DNA of 64,000 bases from the NCBI GenBank assembly GCA_018296165.2, contig JACKQL020000120.1, positions 1-64,000 of the forward strand, in the 5' to 3' direction. The position numbers and the translations under genes were made by a program. Below are positions 52,534 to 64,000 of this stretch, piece after piece. Source of the stretch: Termitomyces sp. T153 (Eukaryota; Basidiomycota; Agaricomycetes; Agaricales; Lyophyllaceae). The notes under the pieces are model-generated. The model was not told the origin of the DNA, did no database searches, and saw only the letters and a list, made by a program, of their open reading frames with translations. The stretch's first letter is position 1. Each line of letters opens with the position of its first letter.

Positions 52534-53170
52534 AGTTCTTTCTGCAATGTGAAATTGAGCTATCAGAGAAGACTAGAACAAGTGTGCAAAAACAATTCAC
52601 TGGCAACAAGCAAGGCACTATAGACACCCAACACAAGACTGTAATATACAAAAGAAGGTATATCATCTAATAACAAAGCATCAGATCAAACCTGAAGTAG
52701 TCACTGGGAGTACTCACCAAAACCCTTCATGTGAAGATGCTTGACCATGAGTTCTGTGAGGGTTGCTGATGTTTTGGTGACCTGCACTTGTGGTAAATTG
52801 AGAAACAGAAAAGAATTAAAAGCTTAGATTAATAAACTTATGCAAAACGACAAAAGGAACAATCTTTCACCACAGATTACATTGCACAATTCTCAATGTT
52901 TGATACAATTAACTAGTTTTTCCCTCCCTTGTTCCTTTTATCAGCCTGTGGTATATGAGAAAACTGAAGAAATATAAATGAAAAGAGAACTGACCTTCCA
53001 GCAATCATGCCTGTTGTAGATCCCCTCCTCCCCATCAATCTCCCTAATCACCTTCACACTCTGAGAGACCCAGACACACTTGATCCAGTCAGTACATTTG
53101 TTCCCCTTTACTTGACTGAAGCATTACTCACCAATGGCAAGGCATTTGACAAATATCCCATTGCCTCAAG
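52534..53170. other. No feature recognised
   Basis: AT-rich spacer; short frames only. Confidence 0.3.
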
Positions 53171-53176
53171 TTCCCT

Positions 53177-53530
53177 TTGAAAGTGCACCCCCCAATGCTT
53201 CTCCCACAAATGAGCCATGAACTTTGTGGCACAAACCTCATTGGTGGATCAAATGCACACATTGGTGTTGTACTGGATAGAGGCCTAGAATTGAATCAAA
53301 AGATACTCAAAGCAAAAGACCATATGCAAATCTGTTGGCTCTTCTCCAGCTTGAGGATGGGGTACCCTTTGAGTCAAGACTTGCTTGGGCAAAGGATGGG
53401 GCAGCACATTGGGATCTTGAAGGACTTGGCATGCCTTGGCATATTGATGGTGTAGACAATGCTAGAGAAGCATTAAGTAAGTCAAAAAAAGGAAATAGAA
53501 TGACTTACTTGTCAGAGATGGTGGTTTGAG
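53177..53530 (+). pseudogene. Unrecognised open frame fragments
   Basis: Two overlapping plus-strand pieces (VVLDRGLELNQKILKAKDHM then QICWLFSSLRMGYPLS; SRLAWAKDGAAHWDLEGLGM) read like protein in neighbouring frames. No family is recognised and no start can be placed. Confidence 0.3.
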
Positions 53531-53644
53531 TGAAGGAGACAGTCAAGGAACCAGACACCTTAAATATGACAGAGCAATGGGGTCTTCTGAAGAATTAGAA
53601 CTTGGAATATTATCCCAGAGCTCAGACAATCATAAGAGTGAGTG

Positions 53645-54330
53645 AGTTTGAGTGAACCCAGGTGTCATGAGTAAGGAATAAAGCTTGGGTGAACCCAGAG
53701 CTCATCAATGGTAGTATTATTCAACACATAGAAGAGACTGTCTTGTTCCCAAGGCACCTTACAGGTGTACATCAAGCCCCATGCCTTGAAAGTCACTCAG
53801 CAAAGGAGGAGATTTAAGAGTTGGAGTTCCCAAACCCAAAACTTGAGAGGGAGTGTGAGTGAGTTTGGATGTATCCAGAACTCATGAGGGAAGGATAGAG
53901 CTTGGGGGAACTAAGCTCAAGTCCAGTCCTACTTCGATGGAGTTTGATGATTATGTAATTCACCCATGGAAAACACAATGAGCATCAAGCAAGTGGGTGT
54001 GATCTGTGAGCAATATATTGGAAAAATAGATCTTTGAGGTAGCATCATGGTGATACAGATGCCTTAGTCCATCAAGGCTATGCAATAGAGAGATCCTTAA
54101 GATTGCTCAGCACAACAGGAGTTTGAGTTGAGCCAAGAACTAGAACCAAGTGATCATGAGTTTGGGTTGGACCCAGAACTTCACAGGCAGTGGTAGAGTT
54201 TGGATGAACTCAGAAGTGATACAGAATTCAACGAGCTTGGGTGAACCCAGAACTTGTGAGGGAGGGACAGAGCTTGAGTGAACCCAGAGCTCATGGTCGT
54301 TTTCAACAAGTCAAAGTCCAACTTGACTGG
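53645..54330. repeat. Dispersed 37-bp repeats
   Basis: Unit consensus starts GAGCTTGGGTGAACCCAGA and continues to a GAGGGA-type end. Pairs in a 37-bp register occur near 53,648, 53,860, 54,160 and 54,229, separated by unrelated sequence. Confidence 0.7.
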
Positions 54331-54619
54331 TGTTTGATTCTTACATAACCCATCATGGGAATGCAATCAGCAATAAGTAGAATCATAGATAAGATTATTA
54401 AGATTATATATGAGCACATTGAGTGACAAAGACTACATTTTTGTAGGGACAACAGTCAAGTATCAGAAATGATAAATGTGAACAAGATTGATTTATTTGA
54501 GAGCCAAACTATAATAGTAATGAGTTCTGTAACTGACAGACAGTAAGTGCAAACAAGACTACTATCATCTGCCAGACTACATGTATCATATCAACTAGTT
54601 CTGCAAGTGAGGTAAGTTA

Positions 54620-56200
54620 AGGACTAGATGAGGGTCCAACTTGATTTGCAATCCAGGAACCAGAGTCTCAAACCACACCTTGTCATAGAAGTTTGTGGGA
54701 AGCTTCACAGCAATGTCACTGTAAAGATGTGTAGTCTCTTTGCATTCACTGATTTGACAGATATGAGAAGCACTACCAGGGAGTCAATTTCCAAGAATGT
54801 TAGTGGTAGGATGACTTCAGTCTATGTAGCAAAGCAGTCTGGTAACATGTGGATCATGCCAAGTTTGAATTTTGACTCTATATTCTCCACCATCAGACTC
54901 ATCTGAACTCTGGCCATCCACTCCTAGAGATCTAACCATGAGAAGCATCTCATTCCAAGCCAGATTATTATCATATTCAACTTGGTCTTGACAATGACCA
55001 CTCCTCACAAGGTATAGCTTGAATGTGCTAGTTAGCCAATGAAAAGATGGAGAAAGGATACACATACTTGTTTCTGTCTCATCCTAACTTGCTTACAGTG
55101 ACTCATAGCTTGAAACTTGGCTGTCATGCATACAAGAATGTCCTCCAGCTGTTCATTGGCCCTTGGACAGGCCTTTGCACAAGCCTTCTGAAGAGTGTCA
55201 AGACAATTGAGGAAATGTCATGCAACTATGTCTGTAGACAGGTCCTTCTCAGGATACTTCTGCATCACCATGTTAGCAAATTGCCAAGCAAGTGAGACAT
55301 TCCATATATTCTCAGGAGCCTCAATATAAATCTGTGGGTGCTGGAGGTTTGGTCCAGGAGCATCATCATCAAAACAAAAATTGAACACATCCTGGGGCAC
55401 GGCCAGTAGCTCTGGTCTTTCTGAGACAATATTTAGGAATTCCCTATCCTTCTTTATTCCAAGGAGGGACCACATCTCTTTATAGACAATGCACATGGTA
55501 TTGTTGTGCTGTTCAGTTTGTACTTCTTGGCCTTGTGGTACTTTGAAAGGGAATGTCCACTGCACCAATGCTTTTCTACATCCAGGCTCACCAAAACGCT
55601 GCACAGTTACATCAAAATCGCTGCATAAGGCCAAGACTTCATCCTTTAGTCTTCTAAGAGTAGGTCCAATGTCATCACTGTCATAGACAATGCCATCATC
55701 ATTGTCTTCATTGTCTCTGTCATAGTCTTCTTCATCTTTGATGTCACTGCCACCACCATTATCACTAGCAGCCCCACCTCAGAGTCTCCTAGTGAAACAG
55801 ACAGACAGCTGAGTTGTGTCATTTGAAGAAGTGCTCTTCTCATCCTCTCTGGTCTCTCAAAGTCTTGAACTCTTTGCCATTGCATTCACGGAGTGGTAGA
55901 TGATTGAAAAGAGTTGTGAAGGCAAGCAGAAGGAGTGAGAACCAGTTCTTCATTAATCTTGGGCAACAAAGTGGGCTGGTAATTCAATTGACCAGTTCTA
56001 GGAAGCCTGTCCACCCATACAAAATCATCACAGTTGCATTGCTTGGACTTTTTTGAAGGAGTCACAATTGTAGGTGACAAGTGAACACTCTCAGAACAAG
56101 GATTCGGTGACATGTAGGATGGCATTGAAAACTTCCAAGAGGTCTGTGATTGCTGTGCTTGCCAAGCAGGACTCAAGTGAATCATTTGGTTTCAAAGCAG
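54620..56200 (-). pseudogene. Conserved basidiomycete unknown (SSDES-box family) relic
   Basis: On the minus strand: an acidic N-terminal segment (Asp/Glu-rich, about 55,650-55,780), a readable block FDVTVQRFGEPGCRKALVQW ... KEMWSLLGIKKDREFLNIVS (55,610-55,430), EMLLMVRSLGVDGQSSDESD then GEYRVKIQTWHDPHVTRLL (about 54,950-54,830), and the end KLPTNFYDKVWFETL (about 54,690). From memory, this combination (SSDESD box, 'W-R-x-P' segment, 'LPxNFYDxxW' end) recurs in many basidiomycete predicted proteins found near transposons; its function is unknown. Multiple stops and probable introns break it. Confidence 0.5.
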
Positions 56201-56399
56201 TAGATGGTCATCAGGAACCTTGCTTGAAATGTGAGGTGAATGCATTGAATCATTGGCAAGAGAAGTTCCCACAGTCCCATGAGTATGGGAGGCAACTGAT
56301 TGAGACAATGCACATGATCTGAATGGTGAAGAATGGGGTCACATTCCAAACAGCTTGAGAAAAGAACAAGTTAGATATTTAATAATGGAAGATAGTATG

Positions 56400-59300
56400 A
56401 ATTTACTCAGTAGTTGACTAGCATTGATGGGTCAGGTGAATTTTCTTTCTGTTTTCCAGTGCAATAAGGTCTTCCATCAGCAAAGTCAGAGATGGTTTGT
56501 TGCTGCCCTTCATAACAAGCAGGCCTCAAGTTGGTTATATTGATAATCATTTGGTCACTTTTGTCTTCAGATTCCATGTCAGGTTCATATCCATTTTGGT
56601 CTGCAACATCGAGTACAACATCCTCATCTGAAGGATGTTCAGCAGCAGAGGGCTCAGCTTGTGTTGTTTCATTTGATTGTGCTGGATGTGTAGATACCTT
56701 CCCTTCCAAAGCAGAAATCCTCTGTTTAAGCTTGGTAACAGCATCTTCATGAGTACTCTTTTCCTGCAACAGAGGTAGTGGAAACCCGAGGAAGTGAGAA
56801 AAAATGAAAGACATACAACTCTGAGCTTGCCAACCAACTTTTGTGCTTGATCAAGTTGTAAATGTGCCTCCTGCATCTGTTTCAGTGCTTGATCACATTA
56901 AACTTGAAGATTATCTCATTTGATTTGTGTAGCTCAGTGTGCCTCTTGAAGAGCTAACAATTGAATCTAAAGCACCTAACATTGAAAAATAAGTAAGAAC
57001 AAAAGAAAGCAGAAAGTGACCAACTGATGCCTCTGTTGCAAACTGTGTACTGGTATCTGACTCTACAGACTGCAAAGCTGCCAGCTTAACCTGAGAAAAA
57101 GGGTGTTCTAGTTGACTGGAATGATGAAATGGTATGCCAGAGGCTTACTGCATTCTCTTGAACCTTCTTCCATTCAGTCAATAATTCCTCCTGGTGTCAA
57201 CTCAGAGTGTTTTGATGGGTGTTCTGAAGACTTGTCAATTGGCTCTGAAGATCTTGAATAGTGGTCTAACAATGAGGAATCAACAGAGAAGAGACAAACA
57301 CATGAATCAGTTACTGACAGAAGCCTTTGCAGACTGCATGCTCATTTCTAATTGTACATCTTTCAACACTGCTAACTCAGCCTGACAAAAGTGTCAGAGC
57401 AAAAATAATGAGAAGTTGATGGGCAAACACTTACTGTGTTCTGTTGGAGAAGCCCCTCTTTAACAGATATTTGAATTTCCAGGATCTGTTGCTCATCCTT
57501 AGCTGTCTGCAATTGACTCTGAAGTCTTTGAATCATCACCTAAGTATTGGATAGTAAGCAGAGGGTGAAAGCAGACAAAGAATGACCAACTGATGATTTG
57601 ATGGACTGTGTGCTCAGCTCTGACTCAACAGATTTCAACACTGCCAACTCAACCTGAGGAAATGTCAAAGCTGAAGCAACAAAAAGCCAATTGATGAAGG
57701 TGTACTGTTTTCTCTTGAAAAGACTTCTTTTTGGCAGATAATTGTGCTTCAAGACTCTCCTTTTCCATTTTGGTTGTTTGCAGTTGACTCATAGTCATTC
57801 CATGTATCTGCTGGAGATTTGAGAACTGACTCTGGAGATTTGAAATGGTCATCTAACAATGAAGGATGAGCAGAGGACACAAACAGATAGAGAATGACCA
57901 ACCAATGCCTCAGTAGACTGCATTTTCTGTGCCCTCTCAACCAACTTGAGCTGGCCTTGAGTGATTTGATGAATCTGCTTCAGATTTTGTATGGCCGCCT
58001 AAGATCCAGGATTTAATGGGAAGCAAAAGGAGGCAATGAATAGTGACCCACTGTTGACTCTTCAGACTGGGCTTTCAACTTTGCCTGAAAGTCAGATATG
58101 ACAATCTTGGTGGCATCCAGCTCAGCCTGAGAAGCTGTTTGCAGTTAGAATGATAATTCATTCATTGATCTTGATAAGCACTCACAATTTTCTCATTGAC
58201 TTTTTTCTGGTCTGCAGCCATACACTCTCAAAGACTCTTTCACTCTCTTTTGACTAACCCCAGTTGTTCCAAGGTATTTTGATGAGTTTCCTGGAGGGTT
58301 GACAATTGAATCTTCAGATGTCCAATAGTAGCAACAAGAATGTCTTTATTATTTGTAGTGTTGTCAAGATCACCCTTGATTTGTTTCAAATCCAATTGAA
58401 GCCTATTGCACTCTCCTTGCAATAGTAGTAGCTGTTGCTTGCTGCTTTCCATCTGGTTTCAAAGAGACTCAATACATTTTTAAAAGGGTAGAAGCATGAG
58501 TATTACAACCCACCTCAAATTCCTCTAACAACACTGCTTCAGCATCCCTTTGCTTGGCTTGAAGGACAGTCAGTTGCTTTGAAGAAGAGTCACACTCTGC
58601 AGTGAAAGTCTGCACCAGAATAGTCATTGCTACTAGGGCTCTTTGCACATGAAGTCTAATGTTTTTCTCCTTGGCAATCTCATTGTGATGGTGACAATCA
58701 GTGTAAGCTTAAAGCTACACAACTTGTTCTGCACTGTCTTCCAATTCTATTGTCTTGCATTGCAAGTCAGAGCATTGAGTGTTGAGGATGTGCTCAAGTT
58801 CAGTGTTGGTACTTTCAATCTAGGTGTGGATGGTGTCATGGGTATTCTGACAGATTTATGTGAGAATGACATACATTGGCAAGACATTTCTGTGTTTCAT
58901 CTGATTCAGCTATCTTCTTGGCAAGCTAGCAAGTCAATCAGTATGGATTCTTCAATGACTTGTGCAGAGCTCACCCACTGCTCCAGAGAGAGAATCTGGA
59001 GCTTCAGCAAAGCAGTGTCATTGTCATCTTGACTTGAGTTCTTGTCCAAGCCCTACAAGAGACAAGTCAAACAAGGATGGCTGAATGAACGAGCAACCTA
59101 CTGTATATAGAACTACTTCATGGCAGCTGGTCAATTCTTCATTTCCTCATTGATGTTTCTTAGAAGGAGCATTATTGACATGTCTAACCCCTTCTTCATA
59201 TTGCTTATTGACTGTCATTATAATATGTTTGGGTAACAGGGAGTGTTTATGGAACAGAGGTTCCTCTTGGGAGTCTACAGACATCATAGTCACTCCTTGT

Positions 59301-59600
59301 CTATAAAAGGTTTGTGATATGCTGGATCGTTTCCAATGGTGACGATAGCCTAGAAAACAATGCAATGTCAGAAATTACAAAGAAATGATATGGGACTTCA
59401 CATACCTTGAAGTCACTGTTCATTGTATCTGGACTATGTAGGTATTGCTTGACTTCCAAAGGTGGTGAGAATGATAATGGGGAACTGATATGGGACAAAG
59501 GCTGAAAGGTTGAATTAAAGCTCAGAGTCATAGGTTTGTCAGAGATGGGGAGTTCTGATGGTGCTGCAGGTGCAGGTTGAGCATTGACTTCATCTAAGTA
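56400..59600 (-). pseudogene. Decayed coiled-coil gene with repeated exons
   Basis: Minus-strand pieces of long helix with heptad spacing alternate with short intron-like gaps: LLLLQGECNRLQLDLKQIKG and TIGHLKIQLSTLQETHQNTL (58,450-58,250), TISNLQSQFSNLQQIHGMTM then KMEKESLEAQLSAKKKSF (57,850-57,700), VTKLKQRISALEGKVSTHPA (56,740-56,680). Exon-intron junction sequences recur (AGAATGACCAAC(C/T)(A/G)ATG near 57,580 and 57,890, with a weaker copy near 57,020; CTAACAATGAAGGA-type words near 57,266 and 57,853), so exons appear to have been duplicated in tandem. No non-coil domain is recognised. The 5' end near 59,500-59,950 is uncertain. Confidence 0.5.
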
Positions 59601-60733
59601 ATGTTAGAATCAATTGCCAAGACTGGAATGTTGTTTACTCTTTTTCTTCTTCTCCTTTCTTTTCTCCACAAGCTGGGTTGTTTGAACAGGTTTGTCAACT
59701 TTGAATTCCAGGACAGCTACAGTTGAATTCTCATCCCAATATCACACCCATGAATCTGAAATGCCACCCAGACTCATGGACAAGGGAAGGCAAGCATCAT
59801 CACATTGGAGAAAATCAGTAGCAGGCTGGAATGAGTAGGGATGAGCAAATGATGCAGCTATGGGTTGAATTTCAAAGAAAACATATGTTAGAAATTCTAA
59901 AGTCCGCTCCTTTGTCAAATTGATCACAAAGGACAAAATGAAAACAAAGGACATGACTGCATAAAAATCTGCTTGCTTACCCTCTCAGATGGAAATATCA
60001 CTTGTTTCCTGCTTTGTCAAATCTGCAATGTGCTCATTGCTACTGCATATTAATTGTCATGATGGTCAATACTTTGGAACTGTTCACCCCTACCACATGC
60101 ATGAGTGGCTTTCTTATTTGTGATAGATTGTATGATGTTGACCCAGGGTAGGACTATACAACACTTCTCAGTGGGTGTTATTATGGCACATTGCATATAC
60201 AACCTATCATCAAGAGAGTTCAATGTCAAACTAATGGTTGTGGAAGGAGACCACACCTTGAGTTTATTCTCACCAACCACAAAGTCCAACCCCATATCCA
60301 CCATGCCCTTGTCACCATCACAGGTGACCATGGAATAGCTCAGTTCCATCTGTTTTTCAAGAACCATGTGAACTTACCAGTTAACCATCAAATTTTACCA
60401 TGGGCAGCAGGAAGCTGGCAAGGCAACATTTTTGTCTTGAAAAAGGAGAAAGAAAAAGAATTCATGAATATCAAAGCTATGGACAACACTCTTGCCAACT
60501 TTGCCATGTGTTGGTACATATGGGCTTTTCATCAATCTCTTTCATGTGAGTTGATTTGGAAACCACTAGTTTTGTAGGCAGAGCACATCAGGGTCAACTC
60601 TATATCCCCAAAAACTTAATGTTTTGTTTCTCTTGATGGATATAAATGGATTAGAATATAAATTATGGGTTTGCATATGCTTTATATATACATGTAACAA
60701 TAGTAGGAATCTGATACCCTTGAGATGTGACTT
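59601..60733. other. Unassigned; one protein-like plus-strand frame
   Basis: At 60,191-60,577 the plus strand reads HIHHALVTITGDHGIAQFHL then LPWAAGSWQGNIFVLKKEKE, resembling a basidiomycete protein of unknown function ('W.GNI.V...'). The rest is AT-rich and unassigned. Confidence 0.3.
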
Positions 60734-61709
60734 TCATGACTTTGACAAGTGCTGTTCAATGAATAATTGGGACCATGACTCCATAGTGTCTTTAATACAA
60801 TGAATCTCTTTGTTGCCATATAAGAGATTGCACCATTTCTTTGAGCTGATGGGCCCTTGAGAATTTGTTTGAGAACTAGTATTCATGATCTCAGCCAGTT
60901 GTCTAGAGAGGGTATGCTTGTGATTTCCACTCCAGTGTCCATATTCTTCCCTGCTAGCTTCAGAGGTCATCATTGTGGGAAACCAGGAACAGAGCACTGT
61001 TTGATGACCAAATCCTAAAAGAAAGTGAGAACCAGAAATTTGATAACAGAAGAAAAATCTCACCAGTGTAACATACATACATACCAAAAATAAGGTCAAA
61101 CTCCAATTCAGTCAAAGTGTCATTAATGAATCTTCTATTGGTTTTTGGGTTGCAAACTCTGAGCATTGTGTTTGGGACTGATGACCAACCTGTAGGACCT
61201 TGAAAGACTGTCAAAAAACTAATGACAGATGCACTGAATCACCAAAACCCCCTTGCATTAATGCAGTGCATGCATGAGGTTGATTCAAAAGGGACTCCCA
61301 TTGCCTCAGATAAGAATTGTAATTCTCCATCCCAAATGACAAATCAGACAATGAGCAGGGATTGGTGTGGTGCTTTAGAAGCAAGTTCAAGAGGAAGACA
61401 AGTTTAAAATGGGATTCCATGCTGGAAGAGATACTCAGCAACATCTGACTCACAAAGCCAAGAATCAAGGTGACACACCATCAATGCATCCACCACAGTA
61501 GTCAATGTCAGCTTCCATGGCATTTCAGATTTGTCCCCAAAGTCAAACATGTACAGTAATTGAGACTGATTGTCATCATTGATGATGATGCATAAGTATT
61601 TGCAATGCTCAGACATTAACAGAGAGATATAGCTTTGAACATTGAAATCACACTCATCATCCTTGGGTTTTTGTCCTGCAATAATGCCTTCCAAGTAAGA
61701 CCTTGCCAG
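60734..61709 (-). pseudogene. Unknown basidiomycete gene, distal part (split by solo LTR)
   Basis: On the minus strand: ARSYLEGIIAGQKPKDDECD, SWLCESDVAEYLFQHGIPF (61,709-61,405), FGMENYNSYLRQWESLLNQP then HACTALMQGGF (61,330-61,240), FQGPTGWSSVPNTMLRVCNP and TDTLTELEFDLI-like text (61,205-61,090), then after an intron-like gap FGHQTVLCSWFPTMMTSEAS and ISSKKWCNLLYGNKEIHCIK (61,010-60,790). This is a readable, moderately conserved-looking protein with no family I can name. It is broken by frame changes and by the LTR insertion at its upstream end. Confidence 0.5.
61705..61709. repeat. Target site duplication GCCAG (left)
   Basis: Repeated at 62,696-62,700, flanking the solo LTR exactly. Confidence 0.9.
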
Positions 61710-62695
61710 TGTCACGACCCGCTCCCTAGATCCCTAGACACGGCCCCCAACCCCTCCCGATAACTCCCCAGAACCCCGCCCACACTTTCGACGCCCACAC
61801 TGGGCAACTCCGACGCTTCTCCGGCAAACCCCGACGGCAACTCCCTATCCGTAGCCATCAACACCCCCTTGAAACCTTCCCCCACCGTTCCTGGACACGT
61901 CATACGTCCCCGACCCCCTACCCTAGTTCACCCGACCCATCCCGGAGTGCCACGACGCCCCGGAGCGGCCGCGCCCCCAACTGATCCCATCAGAATACCG
62001 CCGCGGCCCGAACTTGGGTTGTACCCGACACCCGTCGACTCAGCACAGCCCCGTCGACCCCCGCCATCACATCCGCCGCCCTTGGAGGCACCCAGTAGTT
62101 GGTATATAAGTCATAGAATGACTCCTCGAACCCTAGTCTTGATATTACATTTTACCGGTTTCCTATGTTTCGTCTCTCGTCTCGTCTGTATTTCTGTTCC
62201 TAGGTTTCGAATCTATCTTTTCTCAGTCTCGTCTCGTCTCCGTCTCGTCTCGACTGTACATATTTCCTTTGTTCCCCTGAAGTTCCCTTGCTCCCTACAT
62301 CAGTACGAACTCCGCGCACGCGCCACAACCTGAACATTCCTAATGACAACCCCGGGCCTCACTACCCGCTCACCCCGGAACCCATCAAGCCCCGGTAATC
62401 CCCTATCCAACCGACCCCGCCCCCAACAGCTGAGAAGCCTCCGCCTACCCCGCAATCCCCTCGTGCGTCCGCTAACGAGCTCCGACACCCACCCCGGGTC
62501 AACGACCAGTACCTCCGGTCTTAGACCCCTCTGAATCACTCCGGACCTACTCGGGCCGCTATCCCTAGGGGCCCCTCGCAAGCCTTCCCCACCTCCGCTC
62601 CAACCCCGGGCGCCTGGTTATAAACGCAGGACATCGCATCCGCCTAGTAAGGACTCGCCAGTGTACTGAGCCACCGTCGTCAGCGGAACCTGACA
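61710..62695 (+). mobile_element. Young CpG-rich solo LTR
   Basis: 986 bp, TGTCACGACCCG...GGAACCTGACA, with a perfect 5-bp duplication. It is homologous to the LTRs at 3.9, 28 and 35 kb but keeps its CpGs (for example repeated TCTCGTCTCG), while the DNA around it is CpG-poor. Sense orientation is plus. A lone LTR of this kind is left by recombination between the two LTRs of a full element. It contains a TATA box and the putative mRNA start. Confidence 0.92.
62103..62110 (+). promoter_or_regulatory. TATA box of the solo LTR
   Basis: TATATAAG. The 13-mer AGTCTTGATATTA, complementary to the primer-binding region of the 28-36 kb element, starts 32 bp after its first T (62,135). Confidence 0.6.
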
Positions 62696-62700
62696 GCCAG
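62696..62700. repeat. Target site duplication GCCAG (right)
   Basis: Partner of 61,705-61,709. Confidence 0.9.
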
Positions 62701-62880
62701 AGCTGCACATAGAACTGCCATAATGTGAGGCTGGCACTCAACCCATCTCAAATCTAGCCAACAAACAAGTTGTCTGGCTTCTGCCATGCTTGCCAGTGAG
62801 GGGAGTGAGGATGGAAGAGGAAGAGGTGGAGTAAAGCCATAGTGCAAGATGAGAATTTCCAAAATTTCCTATTGCAAGAT
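62701..62880 (-). pseudogene. Unknown gene, proximal part (continues at 61,709)
   Basis: The minus strand reads ARQLVCWLDLRWVECQPHIM then AVLCAAL and, with one copy of CTGGC, continues in frame as ARSYLEGIIAG on the other side of the solo LTR. The upstream end merges into the gypsy fragment at about 62,890. Confidence 0.55.
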
Positions 62881-62988
62881 TTCCATTGACCTGGAGTCTG
62901 ACAATGATAATGAAATGGACTCTGCATCTAGAGTACAGGTCCATTCTCCTCCTCCTTCCTCTTCCTCTGGAGATTCACACCCAACACC

Positions 62989-64000
62989 TCAGACATCCTC
63001 ATAGAGGGCCTCTCTATAAGGGAATGCCAGAGGGGGGGGACTCAGGAGGTTGAGATCAGCATAAGGGAGATGCCTAGCACAACAGGCATGCACAGCAGCA
63101 TGCTCACAAACTTTGGCTCTCCACTCTATATAGGCTTCTTCTGCACAGGTAATGCAGTGACATGGGCAACAACTCATCTTCACCTTACCCTTAGTCCAGT
63201 CAATCTCTGGATTGTGTTCACGTAGCCCAGTGAACCCCAAGATCATATCTTGCTTTCCCAAACTAGTGATAGCAAAAGCAGCTCGCTCTGAGTGGTCTTG
63301 GTAGTGGAGAACCAGGTCCACCACAGAGCAAATAGAGCCAGCTTCATTGAGCATGCCATCAACATTGTATGCAGGGATAGGATGAGAAAGGGGGCAAGTG
63401 GTCAGGCAGCATTGTTGCACATAGTCAGTGTCAAGGAAGAGGCCTGTTGCACCACTGTCAAGGAGGGCAACCACACTTTGGATCTGCTGGGTGTCCATCA
63501 TCTTAATTTCCACCTGTAGCTTCAGTGAGTTGGTAGAAGGGGTAGAAGCAACAACATAATGATGGGGGAGGTGGAGTTCCTATACAGGGATCCAAAGGCA
63601 TGGGCTAGGGAGTGTGTTTCCAGCTGAGACTTTAGCTGGAGGAGGAGTTTGTACATCTGAGGAGGGGCTTATTGTTTCAGGCATAGTATCAACAATGGCA
63701 ATGGAATTATTTGATTCTATGGACAGGGGAGCAAAACAATTAGTACTAGGCAATGGGGGCATACTGGTCATCCATTGCCCTTTTAAAAATCCTCAGACTC
63801 TGTAGGAACCTCCTCCAATCCATTGGCCACTTCCTCAGAATGGACAGCTATAGGTGCATCTGGAGAGGGAGTTCCTGTGGCATCCTGGGCTGCAAGGAGT
63901 TGGATGAGCAGCTCTTCTTGCTCTGATGCTGACAAGTAGCAAACTTCTAGCCCTTGAGGACAGTAATGGGCAAAATGACCTGCCTTCCCACAGTGTCCAC
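62989..64000 (-). pseudogene. Ty3/gypsy gag C-terminus and protease, running off the window
   Basis: From the right edge on the minus strand: GHCGKAGHFAHYC (a CCHC zinc knuckle whose first Cys is outside the window), VCYLSASEQEELLIQLLAAQ, a Ser/Pro-rich linker, then the protease with an intact active site LLDSGATGLFLDTDYVQQCC (about 63,460), NVDGMLNEAGSICSVVDLVL and FAITSLGKQDMILGFTGLRE, then NPEIDWTKGKVKM. It is the same family as the relic at 24.5-26.9 kb but far less decayed. The protease frame closes at 62,989, so RT is lost. Gag continues to the right of the window. Confidence 0.85.

Noticed and set aside
53645..54330. CRISPR-like spaced repeats
   Set aside because: Units are diverged, adjacent pairs touch, spacing between pairs is irregular, and the organism is eukaryotic.

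Overview
The window looks like transposon-rich, heterochromatin-like DNA from a filamentous basidiomycete, probably a mushroom-forming agaricomycete. The evidence is a basidiomycete-type Tnp2 transposase, Ty3/gypsy and Ty1/copia remains, introns of about 45-60 bp inside gene fragments, an SAT-KS piece of a non-reducing polyketide synthase, and fungal CHK1, transportin (Kap104) and SUMO homologues. No taxon can be named from the sequence alone. I see no rRNA, tRNA or CRISPR array.

Layout. 0-13.9 kb holds degraded fragments: a methyltransferase-like piece, a Tnp2 transposase, a copia 3' end, gypsy gag/protease/RNase H/integrase pieces on both strands, and a captured transportin fragment that keeps an intron. 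13,905-22,734 is a complete and very young Ty3/gypsy element on the minus strand. Its 1,091-bp LTRs differ at one base that I found. gag, pro and pol lie in three frames joined by two canonical -1 slippery sites. It is inserted inside the integrase of an older minus-strand gypsy element, whose remaining parts flank it (13.5-13.9 kb and 22.7-26.95 kb).

27,933-36,100 is a second LTR-bounded element with a GGTGC target duplication. Its 5.9-kb interior has no recognisable gag or pol. Its primer-binding region is complementary to its own predicted mRNA 5' end, as in Tf1-type self-priming. It splits a roughly 510-codon reading frame. 38.0-46.6 kb keeps normal CpG content. It carries a Zn2Cys6 regulator and fragments of a polyketide synthase, a KOW-domain protein, transportin and SUMO. 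47-61.7 kb is again CpG-poor, with decayed intron-containing genes (CHK1, a coiled-coil gene, conserved unknowns), fold-back repeats and short repeats. A CpG-rich, undecayed solo LTR (61,710-62,695) interrupts one of these decayed genes. The window ends inside another gypsy gag-protease.

The common thread is CpG-directed decay. The two LTRs of the 28-36 kb element differ repeatedly as TG in one copy against CA in the other, the mark of lost ancestral CpG. The solo LTR of the same family still has its CpGs, which dates it as recent. The complete gypsy element is also CpG-poor although it is young and intact, so its source copies already carried that composition.
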